The notes under the pieces were generated by a model. It was not told the DNA's origin. It made no database searches and saw only the letters and a list, made by a program, of their open reading frames with translations. From positions 1 through 38,207 of the forward strand of contig CAYJLD010000015.1 in assembly GCA_964371195.1 (NCBI GenBank): a stretch of DNA of 38,207 nucleotides, read 5' to 3'. Made by a program: the position numbers and the translations under genes. This DNA is from CAYJAD01 sp964371195. Its GTDB lineage: Bacteria > Desulfobacterota > Desulfovibrionia > Desulfovibrionales > Desulfovibrionaceae. Shown here piece after piece: positions 1-7,698 of the stretch (the stretch's first letter is position 1; each line of letters begins with the position of its first letter).

Positions 1-178
1 CAATTTTTGAAGCTTAAAGGGGCTTTTTTTGAGTGGCGGCTATCAAAATTTTCTGTAAAGAAAATTTTGCGCCGCGTAAAATAAGTCAGAATTAACTTCT
101 GGCGTTCGCAAAGCGATATTTGGAGCGAGCGTGCCTTTTTAGAAAAATGCGTGAAACGCGTTTTTCAGTACCCGACTA
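1..178 (-). repeat. Dispersed hairpin repeat, copy A (runs off window edge)
   Basis: Read on the minus strand, this begins at 178 with a terminal sequence tagtcgggtactgaaaaa that matches both ends of the element at 13755-14106. It continues with a variable hairpin (145-167, arms gaaaaatgcg and cgcgtttttc), then ctaaaaaggcacg, then a block around 50-110 containing attttacgcggcgcaaaat, a near-palindrome. All of this appears in the same order in the 13755 copy. The second end is not visible. No reading frame of note lies inside. The stretch just outside the end (179-192) partly mirrors the terminus. Confidence 0.7.
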
Positions 179-241
179 TTTAGAGTAGTTGGTAAAACTT
201 TATATAATATAAAACCAAATGGCGGAGTAGTTAAAGAAGTA

Positions 242-823
242 TTAAAAAAATAGGCTAACGGCACAATATATTAACAAAATAGCCATAATACCATTGGTGA
301 TTTTGGCATATTTAGAAAATAGTAATTTGAAAATTGATCCAAATCCAGACCAAAGTAATGTGCAGGCGAAACCAATAAAGCATAAAAGAAATGCAAAGCC
401 AATAATATAATAAATATTATTAGCATAGTATGGTAAAATATATACATCCATGGAGACAATACAATAAAGGTAAAACTTAGGATTAATAAATTGTAAGGTA
501 AGTCCAGCAAGGAAACTATTTTTAGCATAGCTTTCCTCGATTAAGCCGCTACTACTCCATGTTTTCCAAGCTAAATACAAGATATAGGTTGCACCTATAA
601 TCAGCATAGGTAGTTCAATGATGGGGATGAGAACAGATAGCAAGGTGCTAAACATTGTGCAAATAGTTATGACTAAGCAAAAACCTGCAAATATGCCAAA
701 ATTAAATGGTAATGCGTTCTTAAATCCCATGCGCCCTGCATTGGACATGGACATGATATTGTTGGGGCCAGGGGTTATGGCGGTAATAATGGCATAGGTA
801 AGAAAGTTGAACCAGCTGAACAT
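242..823 (-). CDS. LysE/RhtB-family amino-acid exporter
   Basis: A 193-residue, very hydrophobic protein with about six membrane segments and no signal peptide, the usual size of the family. The N-terminus has the family hallmark TPGPNN (residues 18-23), followed by a Gly-rich stretch. The family exports amino acids such as lysine, threonine, homoserine or cysteine derivatives by proton exchange at the inner membrane; the substrate cannot be told from sequence. The ATG at 823 is preceded by aaggt about 6 nt upstream. A minus-strand promoter with a perfect TTGACA lies at 954-926, back to back with the promoter of the AMIN gene. Family assignment is firm, substrate unknown. Confidence 0.9.
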   Translation of the reverse strand: MFSWFNFLTYAIITAITPGPNNIMSMSNAGRMGFKNALPFNFGIFAGFCLVITICTMFSTLLSVLIPIIELPMLIIGATYILYLAWKTWSSSGLIEESYAKNSFLAGLTLQFINPKFYLYCIVSMDVYILPYYANNIYYIIGFAFLLCFIGFACTLLWSGFGSIFKLLFSKYAKITNGIMAILLIYCAVSLFF

Positions 824-925
824 GTTTTTACCTTATTATTTTTTAATAGCAAGCCAGAATTGGCATCATAATCTACATTTAAAAAATTAGCAATCATTAT
901 AACACATTAAAAATTAAGATTATTT

Positions 926-954
926 TTTAAAAAATATAGACTTAGCCTTGTCAA
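926..954 (-). promoter_or_regulatory. Sigma70-type promoter for the LysE-family gene
   Basis: On the minus strand TTGACA (954-949), a 17-nt spacer and TTTAAA (931-926). The -35 is perfect and the -10 matches 4/6. It is about 100 nt upstream of the start codon. Confidence 0.5.
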
Positions 955-968
955 GCTATGCTTAAGAC

Positions 969-997
969 TTTTCATCCTATGTCTTTTAGGTTAGAAT
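969..997 (+). promoter_or_regulatory. Sigma70-type promoter for the AMIN-domain gene
   Basis: TTTTCA (969-974), a 17-nt spacer and TAGAAT (992-997), which matches the -10 consensus at 5/6. It lies about 50 nt ahead of the ATG at 1049 and is divergent from the LysE-gene promoter. Confidence 0.45.
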
Positions 998-1048
998 AGT
1001 TAATCAATATTTCATAATATAAATAATAGTGATAGTTAGGAGTTATAT

Positions 1049-1912
1049 ATGAATAAAAATATGGCCCTCACCATTGTGGCAGTGGTTTTGCTTGGTATGG
1101 CTTTGGTGGTGTATAATGAATATACTACCACAGCTCCTATGCCTCCGGACCATACTGGAAAAAGTCCAATGGCGAACTCTGCTCCAGCAGTGCCTTCACA
1201 GTCGGATACTTCTGATTTATCCACAACAAAACCTGTAGAACAAGCTGAAGTTGAAGAGAAAAAAGATGAACCTATGGCGCAAGCTGAAGTTACTGCTCCT
1301 GCTGAAACTATGAATAAAGATACGAAGGAATGGGGTGCTAGTGCACCACTTGCCCCTGAGCCTGTTGTTGAAGAGTCAGAGTATAGGCATCCAGCATTAC
1401 AACCACCTAGCATAGCAGGCGTGCTTGAAGAAAGGGAAAATTTAGTTGCCAATGATGATAAAGCAGAGCAAAAGAGTGAGCCAGCAAAATCAGAGCAAGC
1501 AATTGCTAAGCAAGAGTCATCAAAACTTGATGCATCAAAGCAAGAAGTAGCTAAAGTAGACAAGCCTAATGAAGTAAAGCCAGCATCACCTAAGCCAAGT
1601 CAAAATACTGCTAAAGAAGTAAGAAAGATTACTGTATCAACCATTGGTGATGGTGTTACAGTTCGTATAGATAGTGTACAAAGGCCAGACTATACATCCT
1701 TACGTTTGAACAATCCTGAAAGAATTGTCTTGGATTTTGAAGGTATTTGGAAGGTAAAAGCTCCTGGTGTACCTAATAATGAGTTTGTATCTAATGTACG
1801 TATTGGTGTACAGAAAAAAGGTACACGTATTGTTATTGATTTGAAGAAGTCTCCTGCTTCCATACGCTATTTAAAATATGGTGATACAGGGCTTGATGTA
1901 CGTATTCGTTAA
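1049..1912 (+). CDS. Membrane-anchored AMIN-domain protein
   Basis: A 287-residue protein with one N-terminal membrane segment (residues 5-22), a long Pro/Ala/Glu/Lys-rich low-complexity linker (about 25-190) and a C-terminal AMIN domain (about 191-287, with NPERIVLDFEG). AMIN domains in AmiC and PilQ target proteins to peptidoglycan and the division site. Here no amidase or secretin domain follows, so the protein probably spans the periplasm as an anchored cell-wall-binding factor. The start has taggag about 8 nt upstream. A partial copy of the dispersed repeat follows. The domain call is solid; the role is inferred. Confidence 0.8.
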   Translation: MNKNMALTIVAVVLLGMALVVYNEYTTTAPMPPDHTGKSPMANSAPAVPSQSDTSDLSTTKPVEQAEVEEKKDEPMAQAEVTAPAETMNKDTKEWGASAPLAPEPVVEESEYRHPALQPPSIAGVLEERENLVANDDKAEQKSEPAKSEQAIAKQESSKLDASKQEVAKVDKPNEVKPASPKPSQNTAKEVRKITVSTIGDGVTVRIDSVQRPDYTSLRLNNPERIVLDFEGIWKVKAPGVPNNEFVSNVRIGVQKKGTRIVIDLKKSPASIRYLKYGDTGLDVRIR

Positions 1913-1944
1913 GCAAGTGTTATGATTGATAATCATAGCATGGT

Positions 1945-2067
1945 TATTACAGAATTTTTGTATAGAAAATTTTGCACGGCGTAAAATAAGACATAATTAA
2001 TTTCTGACGGCCCCAAGGGAACTTGGGGCCAGTGTGCTTTTATAACAACATATAGGAAGATGTTGTT
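1945..2067 (-). repeat. Dispersed hairpin repeat, copy B (partial)
   Basis: Minus-strand order: a hairpin (2066-2043, arms aacaacat and atgttgtt), ataaaagcac, a second palindromic stem ggcccca/tggggcc (about 2030-2010), then the shared block with cttattttacgc and gcaaaattttct. The layout is the same as copies A and C, but the clear terminal sequence is missing and the internal stem sequences differ. It fills the gap between the AMIN gene and the convergent GGDEF/TPR gene, so its hairpins may also serve as transcript ends. Confidence 0.65.
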
Positions 2068-2074
2068 CTATTAA

Positions 2075-4471
2075 TTATACAACTTTTTGTTCTACTTGCA
2101 GGGCATCTTTTTCTCGACCTAATGCGCGCAAACTAAGCCCCAAAACCTGCCATGCCGGAGTATATTCTGGTCTTAAGCCGACGCTTTTGCGAGCAAGCAT
2201 TTCAGACATACTTGGGTCTTCACCACTGTCCAAGTATAATTTAGCTAGCATGCAAAGAGCAATGGCATCTTGAGGGTTGCGTAATAGGGCTTCGTGGATG
2301 AGTTCCCTAGCCTCTGAGTCTTTGCGTTGGCGTAAAGCAACACGAGCCAAGTGTCGTCGAGCCATGCCCCCATATTCTTTGTGTAAATCTTCATAGCTTG
2401 CGGCAATATTAAAGTATTGTCGAGCTTGGCGGTATCTTTTGGAATTTTCAGCTAATTGGCCTAGACGAATATGGGCAAAATAATGATTACTATTGACCTT
2501 GATGCATTGACGAAAATAGTGGGCAGCACTTCGTAATTCTGCTAAATTTTGGCAAAGAGTGCCTAAATTATATAGTGTAGAGGTATATTCATTTTTATTT
2601 TGTTCTGTTGGGGGATGTTTTTTCCATAGTTTTAAGGCCTCTTTAAAGTATTGCTTAGCTTCTGTGGGGCGAGAAAGTGCCGCCATGCAAACCCCTAATG
2701 AGTTCCAAGCCATAGCATTACTGGCATCGTCTAGTAATGCAAGTTTATATTCCTCTACAGCTTCAAAAAGGTTGCCACGACTATAGTTTTGGTCAGCACT
2801 AATATTAAGGGCTAGTGAGCCCATAAGCCCCACTTGTGGGGAAGGTAAAAGCAAAGCTAATTCTAGAGCCTTATGGCAATACTCCACAATGTCACCCTTG
2901 CTGCACTGTAAATACGGATATGCTGCAATGCCCACAGCTACTTGTAAATTATGCTCTTCGGCTTTCTTTACAAAAGAGATATAAAAGTCTTCTAGTGATT
3001 GAGCGTTTGTTGAAGGATAGAAGAACATGAGGCTTGTTTGTCCATACTTACCGCATAGAGTGGGGTGGCTTGGAATTTTTTGTTCAGTGTATTTAGCATG
3101 GAGTTTGTTACAGAGCTCAAGCATAGTTTGCATAGCTTTTTCTTGTTCTTGGCCAAAAATTTCTCCATTTTTGGGCTTTAGGCGCAAGAGAGCTAGGGTA
3201 AAGCTAGCCTTGGTTTCGCGCTCCCAAGTGAAGCGGCGTAGAAATTCTGTATAGTTAAGTAATGAGTCACTATTTTGTATTTTATCATCAGCAATATGTT
3301 CATGCTCTTTCTTGGTTTGAACTTGTTCAATATTACTATGTTCAAGGTGTAGGCGATCACCTTGTTGCCAAGAATAAGCAGGATCATGCAAAATGGCCTC
3401 GGCTATGGCATGGGTTGGTTTTACTTCAATTAAAACTATTTCACCTTTACAATTATTTTCACTATCCCATACTGAATAGCATTGACCTTCGTGAGCACCC
3501 ATTTGTTGCCCTAAATTTGTTAATATTTGACCATGAGGTAAAACATCACGAATAAGTCCACCCTTGTGTATAATTTGCGCATAGGGCAGGACATTGTCAC
3601 TTGTTTTATGAAATATTTTATAGTCAAAGGCAGTGCTTGCTGCAAGTCTGGCTTTATATAATAAATGATGGGCTTTTTCAGACATGGGTAAGCCCACGCG
3701 CTTATTTTCCATATCTTGTGGATAAAGTGCAATACCTGCAACACTTTGTAGTTTTACGGTGCGTTTACTTTGGCTGTGTGCCAAATTTAAATCATTCACA
3801 TGTTTAATGATTTCTTCTGCAAGTTTAGAACAAGATGTACGCGTGGCTGCAGGTACCAAAATTGTGCACTCTCCTTCAGCACTACGTGCTGCAACTACTT
3901 GTTTGGGTAGATGCTCTTGTATACACTTCGCCCATTCTGCTATGGCTTTATTAATGAACATATAACCAAACTCTGAAGCCAAGTTTTGTAATGTATGGCA
4001 TTTAATTACTATTAAGCCCATACAGGCTTTGTATGCATGGCTTTGATATTCCTTATCGTTGCTTGCTACATAGGGGGAGCTTACCATATCAGCATCATGT
4101 TCCATACGTAAAAGTAGGCGGCTCATACGTGTAAGTCCGGTTAGTTCATCAGTTCTACTTTGCTTAATGCAAAGTAGATGCTCAAGACAAAGCGTGCTTA
4201 AAGTTGCTAAGTTTGGTAGAATACGTCGTGCTTCGCGTGCCTTAACTCCCCTAGCCATAAAAACTCCAAGGTTTTTATCCTCAAAGCATAGCGGGATTAA
4301 TAAAGTGCGTTCTTTTGCAATCCATTGTACTTCACTGGGTGTATTATATTCCCTTGGAAAATAAAGACTATGATTAGAAAAAGTGATTATTTTTCGAAAA
4401 GCATGAACTAGCTCACCCTCAAGTTCTATGAGGTCGCTGCGTTCAAGATGGGTAGTATATAAATTTTTCAT
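2075..4471 (-). CDS. Degenerate GGDEF + TPR protein
   Basis: A 798-residue soluble protein. The N-terminal ~100 residues look weakly GAF-like. Residues about 108-290 form a GGDEF-like domain that keeps the entry motif DELTGL but has SAEGE where GGDEF is expected, so cyclase activity is unlikely. A second GGDEF-like region (about 400-545) has GKYGQ at that place and ends with the family-like VAVGIAAYP. The C-terminal ~250 residues are TPRs, for example a repeat starting NAMAWNSLGVC. A c-di-GMP-related or purely scaffolding role is possible. I start at ATG 4471 rather than an in-frame TTG two codons upstream; no good ribosome-binding site precedes either. A TTGACA lies 18 nt upstream but without a good -10. 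Confidence 0.8.
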   Translation of the reverse strand: MKNLYTTHLERSDLIELEGELVHAFRKIITFSNHSLYFPREYNTPSEVQWIAKERTLLIPLCFEDKNLGVFMARGVKAREARRILPNLATLSTLCLEHLLCIKQSRTDELTGLTRMSRLLLRMEHDADMVSSPYVASNDKEYQSHAYKACMGLIVIKCHTLQNLASEFGYMFINKAIAEWAKCIQEHLPKQVVAARSAEGECTILVPAATRTSCSKLAEEIIKHVNDLNLAHSQSKRTVKLQSVAGIALYPQDMENKRVGLPMSEKAHHLLYKARLAASTAFDYKIFHKTSDNVLPYAQIIHKGGLIRDVLPHGQILTNLGQQMGAHEGQCYSVWDSENNCKGEIVLIEVKPTHAIAEAILHDPAYSWQQGDRLHLEHSNIEQVQTKKEHEHIADDKIQNSDSLLNYTEFLRRFTWERETKASFTLALLRLKPKNGEIFGQEQEKAMQTMLELCNKLHAKYTEQKIPSHPTLCGKYGQTSLMFFYPSTNAQSLEDFYISFVKKAEEHNLQVAVGIAAYPYLQCSKGDIVEYCHKALELALLLPSPQVGLMGSLALNISADQNYSRGNLFEAVEEYKLALLDDASNAMAWNSLGVCMAALSRPTEAKQYFKEALKLWKKHPPTEQNKNEYTSTLYNLGTLCQNLAELRSAAHYFRQCIKVNSNHYFAHIRLGQLAENSKRYRQARQYFNIAASYEDLHKEYGGMARRHLARVALRQRKDSEARELIHEALLRNPQDAIALCMLAKLYLDSGEDPSMSEMLARKSVGLRPEYTPAWQVLGLSLRALGREKDALQVEQKVV

Positions 4472-4545
4472 GGACAAAAACTAGCAAATTGTCAAGAAAA
4501 AGTCTAGACTTTGCATAGTTTATAAATTGTGCATAGTACAAATTA

Positions 4546-4582
4546 ACAAAAAAACCTATTAGAAATTTCTTTCTAATAGGTT
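4546..4582 (-). terminator. Intrinsic terminator of the ComFB-like gene
   Basis: A perfect 13-bp stem (4553-4565 with 4570-4582) and a 4-nt loop. On the minus strand it is followed at once by a run of T (the a-run at 4548-4554). It lies just after the stop at 4609. Confidence 0.9.
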
Positions 4583-4608
4583 GATAAATTTTATAAATAA
4601 ATAAAACT

Positions 4609-4899
4609 TTAAGATTTTGGGCGGTTAGCAACAAAAAGACTATTTCGTTTTATTTGGTGCAAAATATCTGCGCGACGCACATTTGGAAAAAGTACAATGG
4701 TTCCTCTATGAACGTAGTGAGGTGGAAAGTCGTTAAGTGTCAGGGCATATACATCTTGGATATCCTTGGGGCTTAAGTTAAGCTCAGGATTATTTTCGAT
4801 GTATTTTTTAAGTTCAGTACGAACCATAAACTCATTACGATTATATACGGCGTCAAAATCTGTACCTTCGATATGGTAGCGTTTACGTTCGTTGCGCAT
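4609..4899 (-). CDS. ComFB-like small protein
   Basis: A 96-residue soluble, charged protein. The stretch DVYALTLNDFPPHYV (about residues 49-63) resembles the core of the late-competence ComFB family (Asp-x2-Ala-Leu-x-Leu-Asn-x2-Pro-Pro-x-Tyr-Val). The CxxC pair that comes before this motif in B. subtilis ComFB is absent. The function of the family is not well defined; in other bacteria it is linked with c-di-GMP signalling or competence. The ATG is preceded by taggag 6 nt upstream, and a strong terminator follows. Domain call is moderate. Confidence 0.65.
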   Translation of the reverse strand: MRNERKRYHIEGTDFDAVYNRNEFMVRTELKKYIENNPELNLSPKDIQDVYALTLNDFPPHYVHRGTIVLFPNVRRADILHQIKRNSLFVANRPKS

Positions 4900-5091
4900 G
4901 ATAGCTCCTAAGTTATTAAAATATAAAATATTGGTCTGTAATTATTTTTTTAATTAGTTTCAATTGCATTGCTTTCAATTAGTATATACGGAAAAAAAAT
5001 AAAATGGAATAGGGATTTTGCCATAAAAAGTTTATAGAAAACTATTTTTTTGTTTTAGGCATTGTTTTTTATGTATTGATATTATGTATTT

Positions 5092-6546
5092 TTAGTCTAA
5101 CATCCTTTTAATATTTTCACGTTCATGCATGGGAAAAGAGTGTATAGCATGATCAAGAGTAGCTAAGCCCTCAGCCCAACTAAGGTCATATGGATCGATT
5201 ATTTTGCTAAGTGTACTAAAATCTATGGCTGTGAGATAGCAACCACTTCTATAAGGTATTCCAATAAGACATTGTTTTTGTTCACGTTTAAGAGCATGAA
5301 GCCAAGCCATGGCCATTTGTACTTGGCTTTTTTGAAACTTAGGCGGCGTAGGGGCTTGGCAGAGCTTTTCATGAAAACTAAAATAAAAAAAACTTTGTGC
5401 AGTGTCGCCTAATTCTAAAGCCAGACCACCACAAGCTATGGCTAGCATTTTTCTATGTTCAAGTTTGAGGTCTGAATTAAGAATACATAGGTTTGCTTCA
5501 TTTAATATATTAGTAACTTGTGATAAGTCAATTTTCTTTATATCCATGCTTGTAGCTAGCATAAAAATTTTGATTATAAGCTCAAGAGCCTTAGAGTTAA
5601 AATTATATTGTACGGTTTTCCTTGTTGTAATGGGCCAACAATTATAGACTTCCATTATCATTAAGGTTAGTTGGATTAAATCACCGTTGTTTTGACGTGT
5701 GGGTTCATGTCCTTCAATGGCAGTTAATAATTGTGCAGCTCGATGTTGCTTAGTATGTTCTTGCTGCACTCTTTGCCAAGCACAATAACCTATTTGTTCA
5801 GAAAATTTTGGATCTGCTAGGCAATGGTCTATGTGGTTTTGTAATTCATCCATACTATGGTATATTAAAACTTCCTTATTTGGCTCAAGTAGCAAGTCTT
5901 GGTCTGGCCCTACAAAGGGACTAATAACGCATGCTCCACAACTAGCCCCCTCTAATAGGCGAAAATTGACTTCGTTGGCAATGGATTCATTGGGTATGAT
6001 GCAGGTATTGTCATATAGCTCCATCATGGGTGTAAAAAATATATTACTAATAGTTTCTAAATTATATTTTTCTGAGAGGAATTTTACTATACGTTCACGT
6101 TGGAGGCGAGTGCCTAGTAATCTACCTACAAAATTAAGTTTGTGCTCTCTTTGGGCGTGAGGTATAAATGGGCGATCATAACCATTTTGGGCTAGTCGAT
6201 GCATGTTTGGATGTAGCCAATCTTTATTTAAGCGCTCTATAAAATTTTTGTGAGGAGTTAGGAAAACATCAAATAATGCACCATAATGCATTTGCCAAGC
6301 GTAATTAAGATGTGTATCAATGGACCAAAATACACTGCGACAGGGTAAGTCATGCACATCGTAAAAAATAATCTTATGTGCTAAATCTTCCCTTTGGATA
6401 AAAACACTAGGCGGTTTTGTACATTGTGAAAATAGTTCAAGAGCTGAATATAAACCATTTTTTTTTATGGAAATAGATATGACTTCATGGCCTAAGTTAC
6501 TTAATTCAGGGTCAAGATTACCATTTATTGATAGAATAACTGCCAT
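5092..6546 (-). CDS. Glycosyltransferase (CgeB-like, GT group 1)
   Basis: A 484-residue cytoplasmic protein. Residues about 135-270 fit the C-terminal Rossmann half of GT-B enzymes of the Glyco_trans_1_2 type: a Leu-Asn-Phe-Val-Gly-Arg strand at 137-142 and the donor-binding motif NFRLLEGASCG at 194-204, then Pro-Phe-Val-Gly. The N-terminal half carries an acceptor-side fold; the last ~200 residues are helical and not recognised. It probably adds a sugar from a nucleotide-sugar donor to a surface glycan or protein. Such genes in related bacteria often lie near flagellar or polysaccharide loci, but none is here. The start has aagg 8 nt upstream and diverges from the NlpC gene. Confidence 0.75.
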   Translation of the reverse strand: MAVILSINGNLDPELSNLGHEVISISIKKNGLYSALELFSQCTKPPSVFIQREDLAHKIIFYDVHDLPCRSVFWSIDTHLNYAWQMHYGALFDVFLTPHKNFIERLNKDWLHPNMHRLAQNGYDRPFIPHAQREHKLNFVGRLLGTRLQRERIVKFLSEKYNLETISNIFFTPMMELYDNTCIIPNESIANEVNFRLLEGASCGACVISPFVGPDQDLLLEPNKEVLIYHSMDELQNHIDHCLADPKFSEQIGYCAWQRVQQEHTKQHRAAQLLTAIEGHEPTRQNNGDLIQLTLMIMEVYNCWPITTRKTVQYNFNSKALELIIKIFMLATSMDIKKIDLSQVTNILNEANLCILNSDLKLEHRKMLAIACGGLALELGDTAQSFFYFSFHEKLCQAPTPPKFQKSQVQMAMAWLHALKREQKQCLIGIPYRSGCYLTAIDFSTLSKIIDPYDLSWAEGLATLDHAIHSFPMHERENIKRMLD

Positions 6547-6591
6547 ATTGTCTTACCTTGCTGATAAGGTCATAAAAATATTAAATGAACA

Positions 6592-6620
6592 TTGACAGAA
6601 TATACAAAATACAGTAGTAT
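6592..6620 (+). promoter_or_regulatory. Promoter of the NlpC/P60 lipoprotein gene
   Basis: TTGACA (6592-6597), 17-nt spacer, TAGTAT (6615-6620). The predicted transcript start (about 6627) is only 2 nt before the ATG at 6629, so the transcript would be nearly leaderless. Confidence 0.7.
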
Positions 6621-6628
6621 GTAAAGAT

Positions 6629-7438
6629 ATGAAGTCAATGTTCAAGTTAATTTATCGCCAAGTTCTTATTTGCTGCTTGTTTTTAATTACTCTTGGGTGC
6701 GCGGCTAAGTCCCCTCAACCAGAGGAATATTCTATCCAAGATAAGTCTGCTCAGCTCTTTCAAGAGCAACACAAAGCCATATTAGTTCCCACCGCTGAAA
6801 GTGCTATTGGAACACCATATAGATTTGGTGGTACTGATGGTAATGGATTTGATTGCTCGGGTTTTGTGCGCTGGGTTTATAGTTATGCTGGAGTTAAATT
6901 ACCAAGAACTGCTCGCGAACAATCAAGGCTTGGCGAGACCATCAAGAATAAGGACGACATGCAAGTCGGTGATATTGTAGCATTTTATAATAAAAGGCGT
7001 GGATATCATACTGGCATATATGTGGGAGAAGGTAAGTTTATTCATAGCCCACGTAGACGTACCAAGGTTCGTATTAGTGATTTGTCTACGTCATATTTTA
7101 GTAGTAGTTTTTTAGGTGCTCGCCGCGTGGTGGATAAGATTAAGGATTCGGAGATTGAAGCCGCTAAAGAACTTTTGGCCGAATTTAAGCAGCAAGAAAA
7201 ACTGCAAGCCACTACAAAAACAAAGATAAAAGCGAAATCTAAAAAAGCAAAAATCAAAGCAAAAAAATCCAAAACCAAATTAGTAGCTAAGACTCAAGTA
7301 AAGCCCAAATCTAAGGCTGGAACTAAAGTTAAGTCAAAATCTAAATCAAAATCAACAGCTAAAGCTAAGGCCACAACCAAGGCTAAGTCCCAAGTAAAAA
7401 GCAACTCTACAAGCAACTTAGTTAGTTCAACTCAATAA
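6629..7438 (+). CDS. NlpC/P60 (C40) lipoprotein endopeptidase
   Basis: A 269-residue lipoprotein: a hydrophobic signal with lipobox Leu-Gly-Cys at 22-24, then an NlpC/P60 domain (about 50-165) with Cys76 in FDCSGFV, His127 in YHTGIYVG and His139 in FIHSP, matching the Cys-His-His/polar catalytic set. It should cut the D-Glu to diamino-acid peptide bond in peptidoglycan from the periplasmic side of a membrane. The last ~80 residues are an unusual Lys/Ala/Ser/Thr-rich basic tail, repetitive at the codon level, which may bind anionic wall or LPS. There is no clear ribosome-binding site; ATG 6638 (three codons in) is an alternative start. Copy D of the dispersed repeat follows. Confidence 0.9.
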   Translation: MKSMFKLIYRQVLICCLFLITLGCAAKSPQPEEYSIQDKSAQLFQEQHKAILVPTAESAIGTPYRFGGTDGNGFDCSGFVRWVYSYAGVKLPRTAREQSRLGETIKNKDDMQVGDIVAFYNKRRGYHTGIYVGEGKFIHSPRRRTKVRISDLSTSYFSSSFLGARRVVDKIKDSEIEAAKELLAEFKQQEKLQATTKTKIKAKSKKAKIKAKKSKTKLVAKTQVKPKSKAGTKVKSKSKSKSTAKAKATTKAKSQVKSNSTSNLVSSTQ

Positions 7439-7480
7439 AAACTAAATTAGTCAAGCCTTCTTAAAAGCCATCAACTAAAA

Positions 7481-7625
7481 TAGTTGATGCTGAAAACTTA
7501 TTTTTTGCTACATAAAATTAGCAGAAATTCGTTTTTTTGTGCTCTTGTTTCTGGCAATTTTACTAACTCATTTGAACTATAAAGTTTTTTCTTTTAAATA
7601 GTTATAATTTTTTTACTGTCGACTA
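7481..7625 (+). repeat. Dispersed repeat, copy D (145 bp, internally deleted)
   Basis: The left end tagttgatgctgaaaa (7481-7496) and right end tcgacta (7619-7625) match the ends of the 352-bp copy. Inside, the stretch about 7500-7580 (with ataaaatt, agaaattcg, tgctcttgtttct and actataaa) matches about 13985-14065 of that copy. The left half with the hairpin is missing. Both ends begin or end in TA, fitting a TA target. The left end also forms an 8-bp palindrome with its own flank (atcaacta at 7470-7477). Confidence 0.75.
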
Positions 7626-7643
7626 AAGTAATATAAAAAAATT

Positions 7644-7674
7644 GGCCCAGAAAAAAACTTTTTCTGGGCCTTTT
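7644..7674. terminator. Bidirectional intrinsic terminator (ppaC / NlpC)
   Basis: A perfect 12-bp stem (7644-7655 with 7659-7670) and a 3-nt loop. T-runs follow on both strands (tttt at 7671 on plus; the a-run at 7635-7641 gives T's on minus). It lies between the convergent NlpC and ppaC genes. Confidence 0.9.
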
Positions 7675-7698
7675 GTCTACAACTTAAATAATGAAGGC

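Noticed and set aside
2559..3965. Several open frames on the plus strand opposite the GGDEF/TPR gene
   Set aside because: They are overlapped entirely by a well-supported gene, encode no recognisable domain and lack ribosome-binding sites.
4473..4495. TTGACA 18 nt upstream of the GGDEF/TPR start as a promoter
   Set aside because: The expected -10 would fall on the start codon and reads CATGAA, which matches the consensus poorly.
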